Origin: SMWD01 sp964629475
Lineage (GTDB): Bacteria; Pseudomonadota; Gammaproteobacteria; Steroidobacterales; GCA-2729495
DNA length: 64,000 nucleotides
NCBI GenBank assembly: GCA_964629475.1
Contig: CAZVQW010000014.1
Span: 13,395-77,394 of the forward strand
Direction of reading: 5' to 3'
Part shown: one piece after another, positions 36,155 to 45,548 of the stretch
How the letters are laid out: every line of letters begins with the position of its first letter
How positions within the stretch are numbered: the first letter of the stretch is position 1
Position numbers and translations under genes: made by a program
Notes under the pieces: model-generated
Database searches by the model: none
The model's input: only the letters and a program-made list of their open reading frames with translations
What the model was told of the DNA's origin: nothing

Positions 36155-37828
36155 TTGAATCAGATCTCAGGAATTTTTATTTTCCGCACGTTAATGCGCG
36201 GACTCTTTGTCATGTGGGCGGTCATTGCGACTGCGCATGCCGAAGCGCCGCGAATCTTCGCGATCACCGATGTGCGGATCGTCACCGCACCCGGTCAAGT
36301 CATCGACAGCGGCACCGTGGTACTGCGCGACGGGCTGATCGAGTCGGTTGGCGCCGACATCGAAGCGCCGTCCGATGCACGAATCATTGCCGGTCAGGAC
36401 GGCTGGACCGTATACCCGGCCTTCATCGATGCCGCTTCTGCAGTCGGACTGGAAAGCGAAGCCGGCAACGGTCCGCCCGGAAGACCGGGGGGCGGTAACG
36501 GCAAGCCACAACTGGGTTCGCCGCACGAACTCAAGGCAGTGCACCCCGAGCAGGCGGCTGTGGATCAAATCGACTTCACTCACAGCAGCATAGAGCGCCA
36601 TCGCGAGATTGGCTTTGCGGTCGCGCAAGTGCTGCCGGCCAAAGGCGTGTTCCGCGGTGAGTCAGCGGTAATTCTGTTGCGTGAAGCACCGGCACGTGAG
36701 CTGGTACTCGTCGACCGTGTTGCCCAGGTTATCGCACTGGAAACTTCGAGTTTCATGGCCCGTCAGTACCCATCGTCCTCTATCGGTGCAATCGCTGCCG
36801 TGCGCCAGACATTTCTGGATGCCCAACAACAACAGGAATGGAATGCACGCTACGCAGCCGATCCGACAGGTATGGCCCACCCCGACTATCGTGCATCCGA
36901 CGCACCCTTGCTCGCCGTGCTGCGCGGCGAACGACCGGTAATTTTCGTGTCCGGAGAAAGCCTCGATCCAGGGCGGTTCAATGCATTTACGAAAGAATTC
37001 GATCTCAGCGGCATGACGATAGCCTCGGGCCTCGCACACCGCTTTGGCGATCTGCAGGCAGCCGGCATGCCCATCCTGCTGCCGCTGGAACTACCGGAAA
37101 GTCCGGAACTGGATACTGCGGACAATCAGCGTGAAACAAGCCTCAGTGAATTACAGGAAATCAGCCGTGCGCCGGGTTTGCCGGCAGAGCTGGCTGCTGC
37201 CGATATCGAATTCGCATTCGTGACTGCCGGCATGAAAAGCCCGCGAAAATTCTCCGAGAATATCGCCGCAGTGGTTGCAGCCGGTCTCACCACCGACCAG
37301 GCGCTGGCGGCCGTTACGACGACGCCGGCCCGACTGCTCGGAGTAAACAGCTCGCTGGGCACCATTGAGCCGGGTAAACAGGCGAACCTGCTGGTCGTCG
37401 AAGGCGAATTATTCACAGAAAACCCGGCACTGCGGCATATATTCGTCAGCGGTTACCACGAGGAAATCGAAGCCGAGGAAACCATCGGCGACCCGAACGC
37501 AGTCGTCGACCCGCGCGGCACCTGGGAAGTCACCAGCGAGATGATGGGCCGCAGCTCCGAATCGACCTGGGTGATTTCCGGCAGCGAAGGAAAATACCGC
37601 GGGTCTACCGAAAACAGTCGCGCCGGCAAACGTCAATTCAAGAGCGTGGAGCTCGTCGGCAATGCGCTGACGGTCGTCACTGAATCGCCCCGCGGGGAAT
37701 TCGATGTGACCGTTGTCGTCACTGGCGATACGCTGAAAGGCGAAGCCACCATGGAATCGCCGCGCGGTTCAGCCAAGATGGAAATCGAGGGGCGCCGGAC
37801 TGCCGGCCCGGAGAGTAACGAGCAATGA
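36155..37828 (+). CDS. Exported amidohydrolase-like protein, metal site degenerate
   Basis: This protein of about 557 residues has a signal peptide (MRGLFVMWAVIATAHAEA within the first 35 residues) and an imidazolonepropionase-like fold with TDVRIVTAPGQVIDSGTVVLRDGLIESVGA and the end TTTPARLLGVNSSLGTIEPGKQANLLVV. The usual PGFIDxHxH is replaced by PAFIDAAS, so the metal site is probably dead. The last ~100 residues form a beta-rich tail. I prefer the TTG at 36155, 8 nt after AAGGAG; the GTG at 36146 overlaps that site. It overlaps the next gene by ATGA. Confidence 0.87.
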   Translation: MNQISGIFIFRTLMRGLFVMWAVIATAHAEAPRIFAITDVRIVTAPGQVIDSGTVVLRDGLIESVGADIEAPSDARIIAGQDGWTVYPAFIDAASAVGLESEAGNGPPGRPGGGNGKPQLGSPHELKAVHPEQAAVDQIDFTHSSIERHREIGFAVAQVLPAKGVFRGESAVILLREAPARELVLVDRVAQVIALETSSFMARQYPSSSIGAIAAVRQTFLDAQQQQEWNARYAADPTGMAHPDYRASDAPLLAVLRGERPVIFVSGESLDPGRFNAFTKEFDLSGMTIASGLAHRFGDLQAAGMPILLPLELPESPELDTADNQRETSLSELQEISRAPGLPAELAAADIEFAFVTAGMKSPRKFSENIAAVVAAGLTTDQALAAVTTTPARLLGVNSSLGTIEPGKQANLLVVEGELFTENPALRHIFVSGYHEEIEAEETIGDPNAVVDPRGTWEVTSEMMGRSSESTWVISGSEGKYRGSTENSRAGKRQFKSVELVGNALTVVTESPRGEFDVTVVVTGDTLKGEATMESPRGSAKMEIEGRRTAGPESNEQ

Positions 37829-40578
37829 TTAATATAAACATCAAGATTCGCGCACTGATGTGCACCTGTGCGGCACTTGGCATCGTTGCCCCGGCTTTCG
37901 GCGAAATGGACGTTTCGCAGGCTTTACAACTGGGGCCTTATCCGTTGCCGGATGCGACACCCGGGCAAGTGCTGATTCGCAATGCGACGGTCTGGACGCT
38001 GGAAGATGACGGCATTCTGGAGAACACCGATCTGCTCATCAAAGACGGCAGCATCGCCACGATTGGCAGCAACCTCGACGTACCGCGTGATGCACTGATC
38101 ATCGACGCGACCGGCAAGCATGTCACACCGGGCATTATCGATGCGCACAGTCACAGCGCAACCGAAGACATGAATATTAATGAGGGGGTATACAGCGTCA
38201 GCGCCGAAGTGCGCGTGGGTGACATCCTGGACCCGCGTTCTGCAGATATTTACAAGCAACTCGCCGGTGGCGTCACGACGATTCATGTAATGCATGGTTC
38301 CGCCAATACCATCGGCGGCCAGAACGTGACCATGAAAATGCGCTGGGGAGCAAAAACGCCCGACGAACTCGTATTTGCGGATGCACCGCCGACCATCAAG
38401 TTCGCACTCGGCGAAAACGTCAAGCAATCGGCATTTGCCGGCCCCGCATTCGGTGGCGGCGGACGCAAAGCACGTTATCCGGCCACCCGTATGGGTGTGG
38501 CGGCACTTGTTCGCTCAAGTTTCGAGCGTGCCGCCCGGTATCGCGATGAATGGCAGCGATACGATTCATTATCCAAACGCCAGCAGAAACGCGAAGCACC
38601 ACCACGGCGTGACCTGCAACTCGAAGCACTGGTCGAGGTACTGGAAGGCAAACGTTTCGTACACACCCACGCCTACCGCGCGGATGAGATCCTGAGTCTG
38701 ATGCGTGTCGCCGATGAAGTTGGTTTCAAGGTCGATACGTTCCAGCATGTGCTCGAGGGATACAAAGTCGCCGATGAAATGGTGGCGCACGGCGCCAGCG
38801 GCTCCACCTTCTCGGACTGGTGGAGTTACAAGATGGAAGCCTATGACGCCGTCGCTTATAACGCAGCGTTAATGGAACAGCGCGGCGTACTGACCAGCCT
38901 GAACTCGGACGATGCCAACCTGGCCCGCCGCCTGAATTATGAGGCAGCCAAGATGCTGCGCTACGGAGGGTTATCTCCCGAGAATGCACTGGCCATGGTC
39001 ACCATCAACCCGGCTCGTCAATTACATATCGAAGACCATGTCGGCTCACTGGCCAAAGGCAAGGATGCCGATATTGTAATCTGGAATGGCGATCCTCTCA
39101 GCGTATTTACCATTGCCGAGACGACTTTCGTCGATGGTCAGGTCCGCTTCAATCGTGAAGCTGATCTCGCCCATCGCCAGCAGGTAGTCACCGCGCGCGA
39201 GTTACTGATCGCAGACGTCAATGGCGAAGATGCTTCGTCCACGGACGAAGAACCGACTGCCGCAACCGAGATCACGAAAAACCCACCGACACCGAAAGCC
39301 GCGTATCAATTCTCACCGTATGCACCGGCACAACCGACTGCGATCGTCGGCGCGACAGTCCACACCATGGAAGGCGAAACGATTGCAGATGGCGTGGTTG
39401 TCTTTGCACAGGGACGGATCACCGCGGTCGGCACTGCCGACACACCGGTGCCGGCAGGCGCGGAACGCATCGATGCGAGCGGCAAGCACCTGTGGCCGGG
39501 CATCATTCATACCAATACCGTGCTGGGCATCAGTGAAATAGACAGCGTGGCGGGCTCGGTCGACGTGGCTGAAACCGGCGATGTGAATGCCGATGCCGAC
39601 GTGTCTTTGGCGGTCAATTCAACCAGTACGCATTTCCCGGTCGCACGATCCGGCGGCATCACGCACGCCGTGATCGTACCTCGCGGCGGTATCGTTGCCG
39701 GCACGACTGCGCTGCTGCGCACTGCAGGCTGGACCTGGGAAGAAATGGCCGCAGTACGCAACCAGTCTCTGGTCGTGCGCTGGCCCGACTCGATCCCCGC
39801 ACGTTACGCGGCAATGATGGGAGGAATGAAATCCCTGGCCGATCGCAAGAAAGAATCCGACGAGCTCATCGAAAAACTGGACGACCTGCTGGATGCAGCC
39901 GAGGCCTACGGCATGGCCACTGCCAAGGCCCAAAAAGGCGACAGACCGGTTGACTTTGACCCTCAGCTGGAAGCACTGCAACCGGTGGTTAACGGCGAGC
40001 GGCCCGTGTGGATATCGGCAAGCGACAAGCATGCCATCGAAGCCGCCGTTGGGTGGGCCGCATCGCGGGACCTGCACATCGTGATCACCGGTGCCAAGGA
40101 TGCGTACCTGGTCATTGACCTGTTAGCCAGCCACCAGGTCTCGGTTGTGCTGCCGGCCATCGCCGCCGGACCGCCGCGCGAAGATGATCCGTACGATGTT
40201 TTATATTCACTCCCGGCAAAACTGGAGGCTGCCGGCGTGCCGTTTGCCATCGCCAGCGGCACCCGTTCCGGCGGATCATCCAATGCCCGCCACCTGACAC
40301 TGTTCGCGGGCATGGCATCGGCGCACGGACTGGACCGAGAAGCTGCATACCGCTCTGTCACACTGTATCCGGCAAAGATGCTCGGACTGGACCATGTACT
40401 CGGCTCCATAGCACCGGACAAGAGCGCGAGCTTCGTGCTGACCGATGGCGACCTGCTCGAACCGGGCACAAACATCGAGCAGGTCTGGATCGACGGCATC
40501 AAACCGTCGATGGACGACGTACAAAAGGCCGCTTACCGCAAGTGGAGTTCAAGACCGCAGCCACCGAGTGTCAATTGA
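37825..40578 (+). CDS. Tandem double amidohydrolase, exported
   Basis: This 917-residue protein has a signal peptide (about 1-27, ending PAFGE) and two amidohydrolase domains. The first (about 30-450) keeps the metal-binding HSH in VTPGIIDAHSHSATED and GGVTTIHVMHGSANTIGG. The second (about 495-905) reads LWPGIIHTNTVLGISE in place of it and is probably inactive. It is coupled to the upstream gene by a 4-nt overlap and followed by a sulfatase gene, so the three likely act on one exported substrate, perhaps a peptide or cyclic amide. Confidence 0.9.
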   Translation: MININIKIRALMCTCAALGIVAPAFGEMDVSQALQLGPYPLPDATPGQVLIRNATVWTLEDDGILENTDLLIKDGSIATIGSNLDVPRDALIIDATGKHVTPGIIDAHSHSATEDMNINEGVYSVSAEVRVGDILDPRSADIYKQLAGGVTTIHVMHGSANTIGGQNVTMKMRWGAKTPDELVFADAPPTIKFALGENVKQSAFAGPAFGGGGRKARYPATRMGVAALVRSSFERAARYRDEWQRYDSLSKRQQKREAPPRRDLQLEALVEVLEGKRFVHTHAYRADEILSLMRVADEVGFKVDTFQHVLEGYKVADEMVAHGASGSTFSDWWSYKMEAYDAVAYNAALMEQRGVLTSLNSDDANLARRLNYEAAKMLRYGGLSPENALAMVTINPARQLHIEDHVGSLAKGKDADIVIWNGDPLSVFTIAETTFVDGQVRFNREADLAHRQQVVTARELLIADVNGEDASSTDEEPTAATEITKNPPTPKAAYQFSPYAPAQPTAIVGATVHTMEGETIADGVVVFAQGRITAVGTADTPVPAGAERIDASGKHLWPGIIHTNTVLGISEIDSVAGSVDVAETGDVNADADVSLAVNSTSTHFPVARSGGITHAVIVPRGGIVAGTTALLRTAGWTWEEMAAVRNQSLVVRWPDSIPARYAAMMGGMKSLADRKKESDELIEKLDDLLDAAEAYGMATAKAQKGDRPVDFDPQLEALQPVVNGERPVWISASDKHAIEAAVGWAASRDLHIVITGAKDAYLVIDLLASHQVSVVLPAIAAGPPREDDPYDVLYSLPAKLEAAGVPFAIASGTRSGGSSNARHLTLFAGMASAHGLDREAAYRSVTLYPAKMLGLDHVLGSIAPDKSASFVLTDGDLLEPGTNIEQVWIDGIKPSMDDVQKAAYRKWSSRPQPPSVN

Positions 40579-40598
40579 ATACCAGGAAGCCGGGCCGC

Positions 40599-42143
40599 GT
40601 GCAAACCAGCCGATGGCTCGCCCTTGCCGTCACGTTGTGGCACGTCCATGCACTGGGTGCACCGCAACCAAATGTATTGCTGATCGTCACCGACAATCAG
40701 AGCCCGGGGCTGTTAGGGGCTTATGGCAATGCTGACATTCTGACGCCGAATATCGATCAGCTTGCCGAGGATGGCATGCTCTTCGAGCAAGCCTACGCAA
40801 CCAGCGGTGTCTGCTCGCCGACGCGTGCCACCCTGCTAACCGGCTTGCTGCCGTCACAGACCGGCGTACACAACGGACTGCCGGGTAGCTATAAGGTAGC
40901 AAACTGGTCTGCGATCGAAGAATTTCGCAATCTGCCGCAAACACTTGCGGACGCCGGCTACCGGACCGGCATGGTTGGCAAGTATCACCTCGGTGATTAC
41001 GCGAAGGCTCAGCTGGGGTTCGATTTCTGGACCACCTTTCACGCCGGCCACACCGAGAGCTTTGTCGACGTCGAGGTGATGGACAACGGCAAAACCCTGA
41101 ATATTGCCGATCTGAATGTGCACATTACCGACTATTGGACCCAAAGGTCGGTGGATTTCATCGAACAGCAAACTGCGGATCAGCCGTTTTTCCTGATGGT
41201 GTCCTACAACGGCCCGTATATTTTACCGCCGACGGTCAATGAGCCACCGGTAAATCGACACGCGGACTACTACGCCGCCAACCCGCCGGCGATGCCGCAG
41301 TTTCCGGTACACCCGTATCTGCGTGAGTGGGCCAAAAAAACACGCAGGCCGGTGAACGTCACCGGCGGCACCTACGGGTGGGCAGCCATCGACGCACTGA
41401 ATAACCAGCAGGCGATGAACACGATCGCATCGGAAATGACCATGGTCGATGACGGCATCGGTGCGGTCCTTGAAGTGCTGGAAAAAAGCGGCCTGGCCGA
41501 CAACACACTGGTCGTCTTCCTGTCCGACCAGGGATCGGCCTATGGCCAACTCGGCCTGTGGGGTAACAGCTCCTGGGGTGCGCCCGCGCCGGCCTATCGT
41601 GCCAACATGCAGATTCCGCTGATCTTCCGGCATCCGGGCAAAGTGCCGGACGGCGAAACGAATGCATTGCTGATCGATGAGTTCGATCTGTTCCCTACAC
41701 TGCTGGACTACCTGGGTCTCGGTGATCTGGAGATCGCCAACACACCGGGGCGCAGTTTTGCGCCGGCACTGAGCGGCAAAGAAATCGACTGGGACGATAC
41801 GGTATTTTTCGAGTACATCGACACCCGCGTGATTCAGACTCGTCAATGGAAATACACCAAGCGGTTTCTGGCATCACCGGATGAACTTTACGACCTCACC
41901 AAGGATCCTGGCGAAACGCACAATCTCGCAAATGACCCGGACCACGATCGGGTCGTGCAGGATCTGGCCGAACAGCTGGCAATGTTTTTCGACCAATACG
42001 CCGACCCGCGCTACGACATCTGGAAAGGCGGCACAGCCAAAGCAACCTTATTTTATGGCGGCCGCAATGGCCGCTTTGCCGATCATTTCCCCGGGTGGAC
42101 CCCGCCGGTTACCGAGAAAGCCACACCGTTCAGAGATCCCTGA
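40599..42143 (+). CDS. Sulfatase-family exported hydrolase
   Basis: This protein of about 514 residues belongs to the formylglycine sulfatases: active-site CSPTRATLLTG, GKYHLG and the metal region FLSDQGSAYGQLGLWG. At the first metal motif it reads IVTDNQS, with Asn replacing the second Asp of the common DD. The GTG at 40599 gives a clean signal peptide (MQTSRWLALAVTLWHVHALG) and has AGGAAG 10 nt upstream; a TTG at 40575 overlapping the upstream stop is another option. It would need a maturase outside this window. It ends a three-gene run with the amidohydrolases. Confidence 0.88.
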   Translation: MQTSRWLALAVTLWHVHALGAPQPNVLLIVTDNQSPGLLGAYGNADILTPNIDQLAEDGMLFEQAYATSGVCSPTRATLLTGLLPSQTGVHNGLPGSYKVANWSAIEEFRNLPQTLADAGYRTGMVGKYHLGDYAKAQLGFDFWTTFHAGHTESFVDVEVMDNGKTLNIADLNVHITDYWTQRSVDFIEQQTADQPFFLMVSYNGPYILPPTVNEPPVNRHADYYAANPPAMPQFPVHPYLREWAKKTRRPVNVTGGTYGWAAIDALNNQQAMNTIASEMTMVDDGIGAVLEVLEKSGLADNTLVVFLSDQGSAYGQLGLWGNSSWGAPAPAYRANMQIPLIFRHPGKVPDGETNALLIDEFDLFPTLLDYLGLGDLEIANTPGRSFAPALSGKEIDWDDTVFFEYIDTRVIQTRQWKYTKRFLASPDELYDLTKDPGETHNLANDPDHDRVVQDLAEQLAMFFDQYADPRYDIWKGGTAKATLFYGGRNGRFADHFPGWTPPVTEKATPFRDP

Positions 42144-42206
42144 GTCGAGGGCGCAGGAAATGAGTACCGTATTTCCCTGTACGGCATCGTACCCCAATGC
42201 GTCTAA

Positions 42207-42317
42207 GGCTTTTTAGCGACATCTATCCCTCGGAAACATTCAGACGCATACTGAGAGGCTCTTTGCCCACCAACAGTGAGCGCGTCGTTTCCGAGGGATA
42301 GATGTCGCTAAAAAGCC
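42207..42317. repeat. 31-bp perfect inverted repeat (large hairpin/cruciform)
   Basis: Arms at 42207-42237 and 42287-42317 are perfect reverse complements (outer end GGCTTTTTAGCG, inner end TCCCTCGGAAAC) around a 49-base loop, which itself has GACGC/GCGTC and ACTG/CAGT pairing. It lies between convergent genes. No transposase is inside. It might be a MITE, or a two-way terminator. Confidence 0.85.
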
Positions 42318-42366
42318 GACCAGGGAAAAACCAAAACAGACGCAAAGAATCGTGGCTGAAAGCCAA

Positions 42367-42972
42367 TCACTGCTTTCTCGAAACACTCTCGATAACCACC
42401 GGATCGTTCAGAATCTGCCCCTTCGTATAGGGTGATTTCGTATCAGGATTAATTGGCAACTTCTGGATTTTCCTAACAATATCCATGCCCTTCACAACCC
42501 TGCCAAAAGCCGCAAAACCCTGCCCGTCGGGATTGCGCAACCGCCCGAAATCGAGACCCGGCTGATCGCCGATACAAATAAAAAACTGGGAACTCGCGGT
42601 CCCCACATCCCCACGCGCCATCGAAATTACACCGTCCCCATGCAGGATGCCGGTCTCCCCGGTAGTTTCATGACCGATCGGTTGAAACCCTTGCTTGTCA
42701 CGCCCCATACCGCCCTGGATCACCTCTATCTTCGGCTCACCATTGTCGTTCTCATAAGTCACGACACGATAGAACGATCCGCCGTTCAAAAACCCGCCGT
42801 CAACGTAACGCAGAAAATTGCTCACTGTGACAGGCGCCTTGTCTGCATACAGTTCGATCTCGATGGATCCCTCACCCGTCACCATGACGATCTCGACTGC
42901 CTCACCGGCGGCCACCGGACCGACCATGAGCAGTAACGCGCCCAGAAAACAGCTGCGAAAAATTGATCTCAC
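42367..42972 (-). CDS. Periplasmic cyclophilin-type peptidyl-prolyl isomerase
   Basis: This protein of about 201 residues has a signal peptide (MRSIFRSCFLGALLLMVGPVAAGE) and a bacterial cyclophilin domain with FYRVV, QGGMGRDKQG, SMARGDVGTASSQFFI and GFAAFGRVVKGMDIV. It assists folding of exported proteins by turning Xaa-Pro bonds. I chose the GTG at 42972, 9 nt after GGGGGAG; a GTG three codons upstream touches that site directly. Confidence 0.92.
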   Translation of the reverse strand: MRSIFRSCFLGALLLMVGPVAAGEAVEIVMVTGEGSIEIELYADKAPVTVSNFLRYVDGGFLNGGSFYRVVTYENDNGEPKIEVIQGGMGRDKQGFQPIGHETTGETGILHGDGVISMARGDVGTASSQFFICIGDQPGLDFGRLRNPDGQGFAAFGRVVKGMDIVRKIQKLPINPDTKSPYTKGQILNDPVVIESVSRKQ

Positions 42973-43043
42973 GGTCTGCACTCCCCCCCGGCTGCTCGTG
43001 AAAGTATAGAATACTCGATCGACCTAACAATCAGGAAATAACC

Positions 43044-44123
43044 ATGTTCAAGACCAAGCTTCCGGCCAGGTCCGCAGCACTCATTCTGACCATTTCACTG
43101 GCTGCCTGCGCCAGCACACCCCCATCACCACAAGCCGATATTGCCCTGGTGGATGATCAATACGTATTAGCGGACGAACTTGCCAGCTTCTCCGATTTTG
43201 TGCTGGTGGAAACCCAGTTGGGCGATGTCGCCCCACGTGTTGTCACACTCGATGAAGCCATCGATGACCTGGCCCAATACGACGTGGTGTTTGTAGGTGA
43301 AGCCCACGGTCATTCCACCAATCATTTTGTGCAGTCAAAACTGTTCAGTGGACTGTACGCCCGCAATAACGATATTGCCTTGTCGATGGAGCAATTCGAG
43401 CGCAGCGCCCAGCCGATTGTCGATCAGTACCTGGCCGGGGAGATCGGTGAAGAATCACTAAAGCATGACGGTAACGCCTGGGATCATTACAGCCAGAGCT
43501 ACCGTCCCATGGTTGAATTCGCAAAGCAAAAAGGTCTGCCAGTCATTGCCGCAGAAGTACCGGGCAACATGGTCAGCTGTGTCGGCGAAGAAGGCCCGGC
43601 ATTTCTCGATCGTTTGGAAGGCGAACCACGCACCTGGATTGCCAAAGAACTGAACCTGCAGGACGGCCCGTATAAAGACCGCTATTTTGATTTTCTTTCC
43701 AAAGCCGCCGGCCACGAAGTCGGTGGTGAGAATATGACCGAAGCAGAAATAGCCGAGCAACGTTTCAACCGGTTTGCCGCCCAGGTCAGCCGTGATGACA
43801 CGATGGCCGAGAGTATTGCGCTGCATATAAACGCCAACCCCGGCCGCAAGGTTATGCATATCGACGGCAGCTTCCACTCAGCCGCACTGCTGGGCACGGT
43901 AGAGCGCCTGAAAATACGCAAGCCCGAACTGAACCTGGCCAATGTGCATCCTGTTTTGGTCGATGACCCTGAAAATCCCGGTTTTGACGCCGACCTGGTC
44001 GGAGAAGGCCAGTACCTGCTGTTGATCTACCCGGTGCCCAAACGGTTCGTGAAAATGGCCAATATCAATGCCTTTATCGAGCGTACCAAAAGCAAAATCG
44101 ATGAAAATCGCTGTGCTTATTAG
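43044..44123 (+). CDS. ChaN-family lipoprotein
   Basis: This 359-residue lipoprotein has a lipobox LAAC at residues 20-23 after a short signal peptide, then the haem-binding-uptake Tiki-like/ChaN domain with DVVFVGEAHGHSTNHFVQ and MHIDGSFHSAALLGTVERL. ChaN proteins are membrane-attached iron/haem-binding lipoproteins, while relatives may be proteases. CAGGAAA precedes the ATG. It stands alone on its strand. Confidence 0.9.
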   Translation: MFKTKLPARSAALILTISLAACASTPPSPQADIALVDDQYVLADELASFSDFVLVETQLGDVAPRVVTLDEAIDDLAQYDVVFVGEAHGHSTNHFVQSKLFSGLYARNNDIALSMEQFERSAQPIVDQYLAGEIGEESLKHDGNAWDHYSQSYRPMVEFAKQKGLPVIAAEVPGNMVSCVGEEGPAFLDRLEGEPRTWIAKELNLQDGPYKDRYFDFLSKAAGHEVGGENMTEAEIAEQRFNRFAAQVSRDDTMAESIALHINANPGRKVMHIDGSFHSAALLGTVERLKIRKPELNLANVHPVLVDDPENPGFDADLVGEGQYLLLIYPVPKRFVKMANINAFIERTKSKIDENRCAY

Positions 44124-44258
44124 CACTTCTTCAATGGAGATGTATCGGCCCGTTAGATTGGTGTGTCCCCGGCCGCATTGCTATGATCATGCCAGCTGCA
44201 CGGAAGGGGGACATCACCGCTGCACGCAGAACAATAACCTCTGAGGAGCCTTAATAAG

Positions 44259-45401
44259 ATGATCATTTCACGTACGGTGCATGTCGCCGCCATTTTTCTT
44301 GCGTCACTGCTGTTCACAGCCACCGGCTGGGCCCAGGACGACGCTGAAGCGGACGCCGTATCAGGGGCCAGTGCTGAAGCACCGGCGCTGGATACGAGCA
44401 AGGAACTGCCGGTTCGCATTATTCCGAATATCCCGGTTGCCGCAGAAGCCTATTATGCACCGGACGATTACCACCTGATCGCACAAACACAGGATCCGGA
44501 TGCCCAGCGCCCCGCGGGTGAGAGCATCGGTGGCGCGCTGACGTACATCTTCACCGACGACGGCAAACTGTCCCGGCGGATCAACGATCGCGGTCAGGAC
44601 GCCTGTTCGTACTTTTTCCCGGATCAGAAACGCATCGTCTGGACGTCCACCAAGGACCGCATGGACATGCCGCTGGGCGACTGGGCCGATCAGAGCAACT
44701 ACCCGCAGGGCGCTGAGTTATATACGTCGGATCTGGAGGGCAACGACATTGTCCGGCTCACGGATAACGAATGGTATGAGGCCGAAGTATCCATTTCACC
44801 GAACGGCGAATGGATCGTGTTTGGCCGGCAGATCGACGGCAACCTGAACTTGTGGCGCATGCGGCCCGACGGCAGCGATGAGCAGCAGATTACCTTCGCC
44901 GTTGACTGGCAGCCGGGCGCACCTTTTTACCTTCCGGACAACGAGACGATCCTGTTTCGTGCCTGGCGCCAAAGTGATTACGGCAAGGTCAAGCCGACGC
45001 CGATGACCGTGTTCACGATCAAGCACGACGGCACGGAACTGACTCAGCGTACCTTCGACCGCGACATGAACTGGGCACCCTACCCGGCCTCCGATGGTCG
45101 GCACTATGTATTTGTCAGGCCTGTCGACGACGGCGGTAGCTGGGAAGTTTTCCTCGGTGATCTGGCCGGCGGCGCACCGGTACGCCTGACCTACAACCCC
45201 GGTTTCGACGGCCTGCCTTCGTTGTCGAAGAACGGCAAGAAGATGCTGTTTGCCCGTAGCGAAACCGGCAGTGAAAACCTGTCCACGTACGTCATGGATA
45301 TGTCGTCATTCGACCTTGGACCGGATGCTTACAAGGGCATTCCGGAAACCACGAAACCGGCCGACCCGGTACTGGTCACCGATTTCACCGTCAATCAGTA
45401 A
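44259..45401 (+). CDS. Exported TolB-like PD40 beta-propeller protein
   Basis: This 380-residue protein has a signal peptide (about 1-26, ending TGWAQ) and several WD40-like PD40 repeats such as VRLTDNEWYEAEVSISPNGEWIVFG, QITFAVDWQPGAPFYLPDNETILFRAW and GGAPVRLTYNPGFDGLPSLSKNGKKMLFA. The propeller probably binds another periplasmic protein or substrate; no enzymatic site is seen. GAGGAG lies 12 nt before the ATG. Confidence 0.88.
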   Translation: MIISRTVHVAAIFLASLLFTATGWAQDDAEADAVSGASAEAPALDTSKELPVRIIPNIPVAAEAYYAPDDYHLIAQTQDPDAQRPAGESIGGALTYIFTDDGKLSRRINDRGQDACSYFFPDQKRIVWTSTKDRMDMPLGDWADQSNYPQGAELYTSDLEGNDIVRLTDNEWYEAEVSISPNGEWIVFGRQIDGNLNLWRMRPDGSDEQQITFAVDWQPGAPFYLPDNETILFRAWRQSDYGKVKPTPMTVFTIKHDGTELTQRTFDRDMNWAPYPASDGRHYVFVRPVDDGGSWEVFLGDLAGGAPVRLTYNPGFDGLPSLSKNGKKMLFARSETGSENLSTYVMDMSSFDLGPDAYKGIPETTKPADPVLVTDFTVNQ

Positions 45402-45408
45402 CGCTATT

Positions 45409-45448
45409 CGGTATGCAGCGCCGGCCTTCTCACCGGCGCTGCGTGCCG
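45409..45448 (+). terminator. Strong stem-loop after the PD40 gene
   Basis: A 10-bp perfect stem, GCAGCGCCGG (45415-45424) with CCGGCGCTGC (45433-45442), extends outward with CGGTAT/GTGCCG including wobble pairs. It lies 13 nt after the stop codon. The following bases AAAATCTT are a poor T-run, so terminator is likely but not certain. Confidence 0.55.
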
Positions 45449-45479
45449 AAAATCTTATTCGGAATTAATTCTAATTAAT

Positions 45480-45548
45480 CGTAGGAGCGGCTTCCAGCCG
45501 CGAATCCCTATACAGGCATTCCATTCGCGGCTGGAAGCCGCTCCTACG
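45480..45548. repeat. REPIN overlapping the end of the penicillin acylase gene
   Basis: Inverted 26-base arms (45480-45505 and 45523-45548; core GTAGGAGCGGCTTCCAGCCG) flank a 17-base spacer. The stop codon of the minus-strand gene (45544-45546) is inside the right arm, so the repeat supplies the gene's end. Confidence 0.88.
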
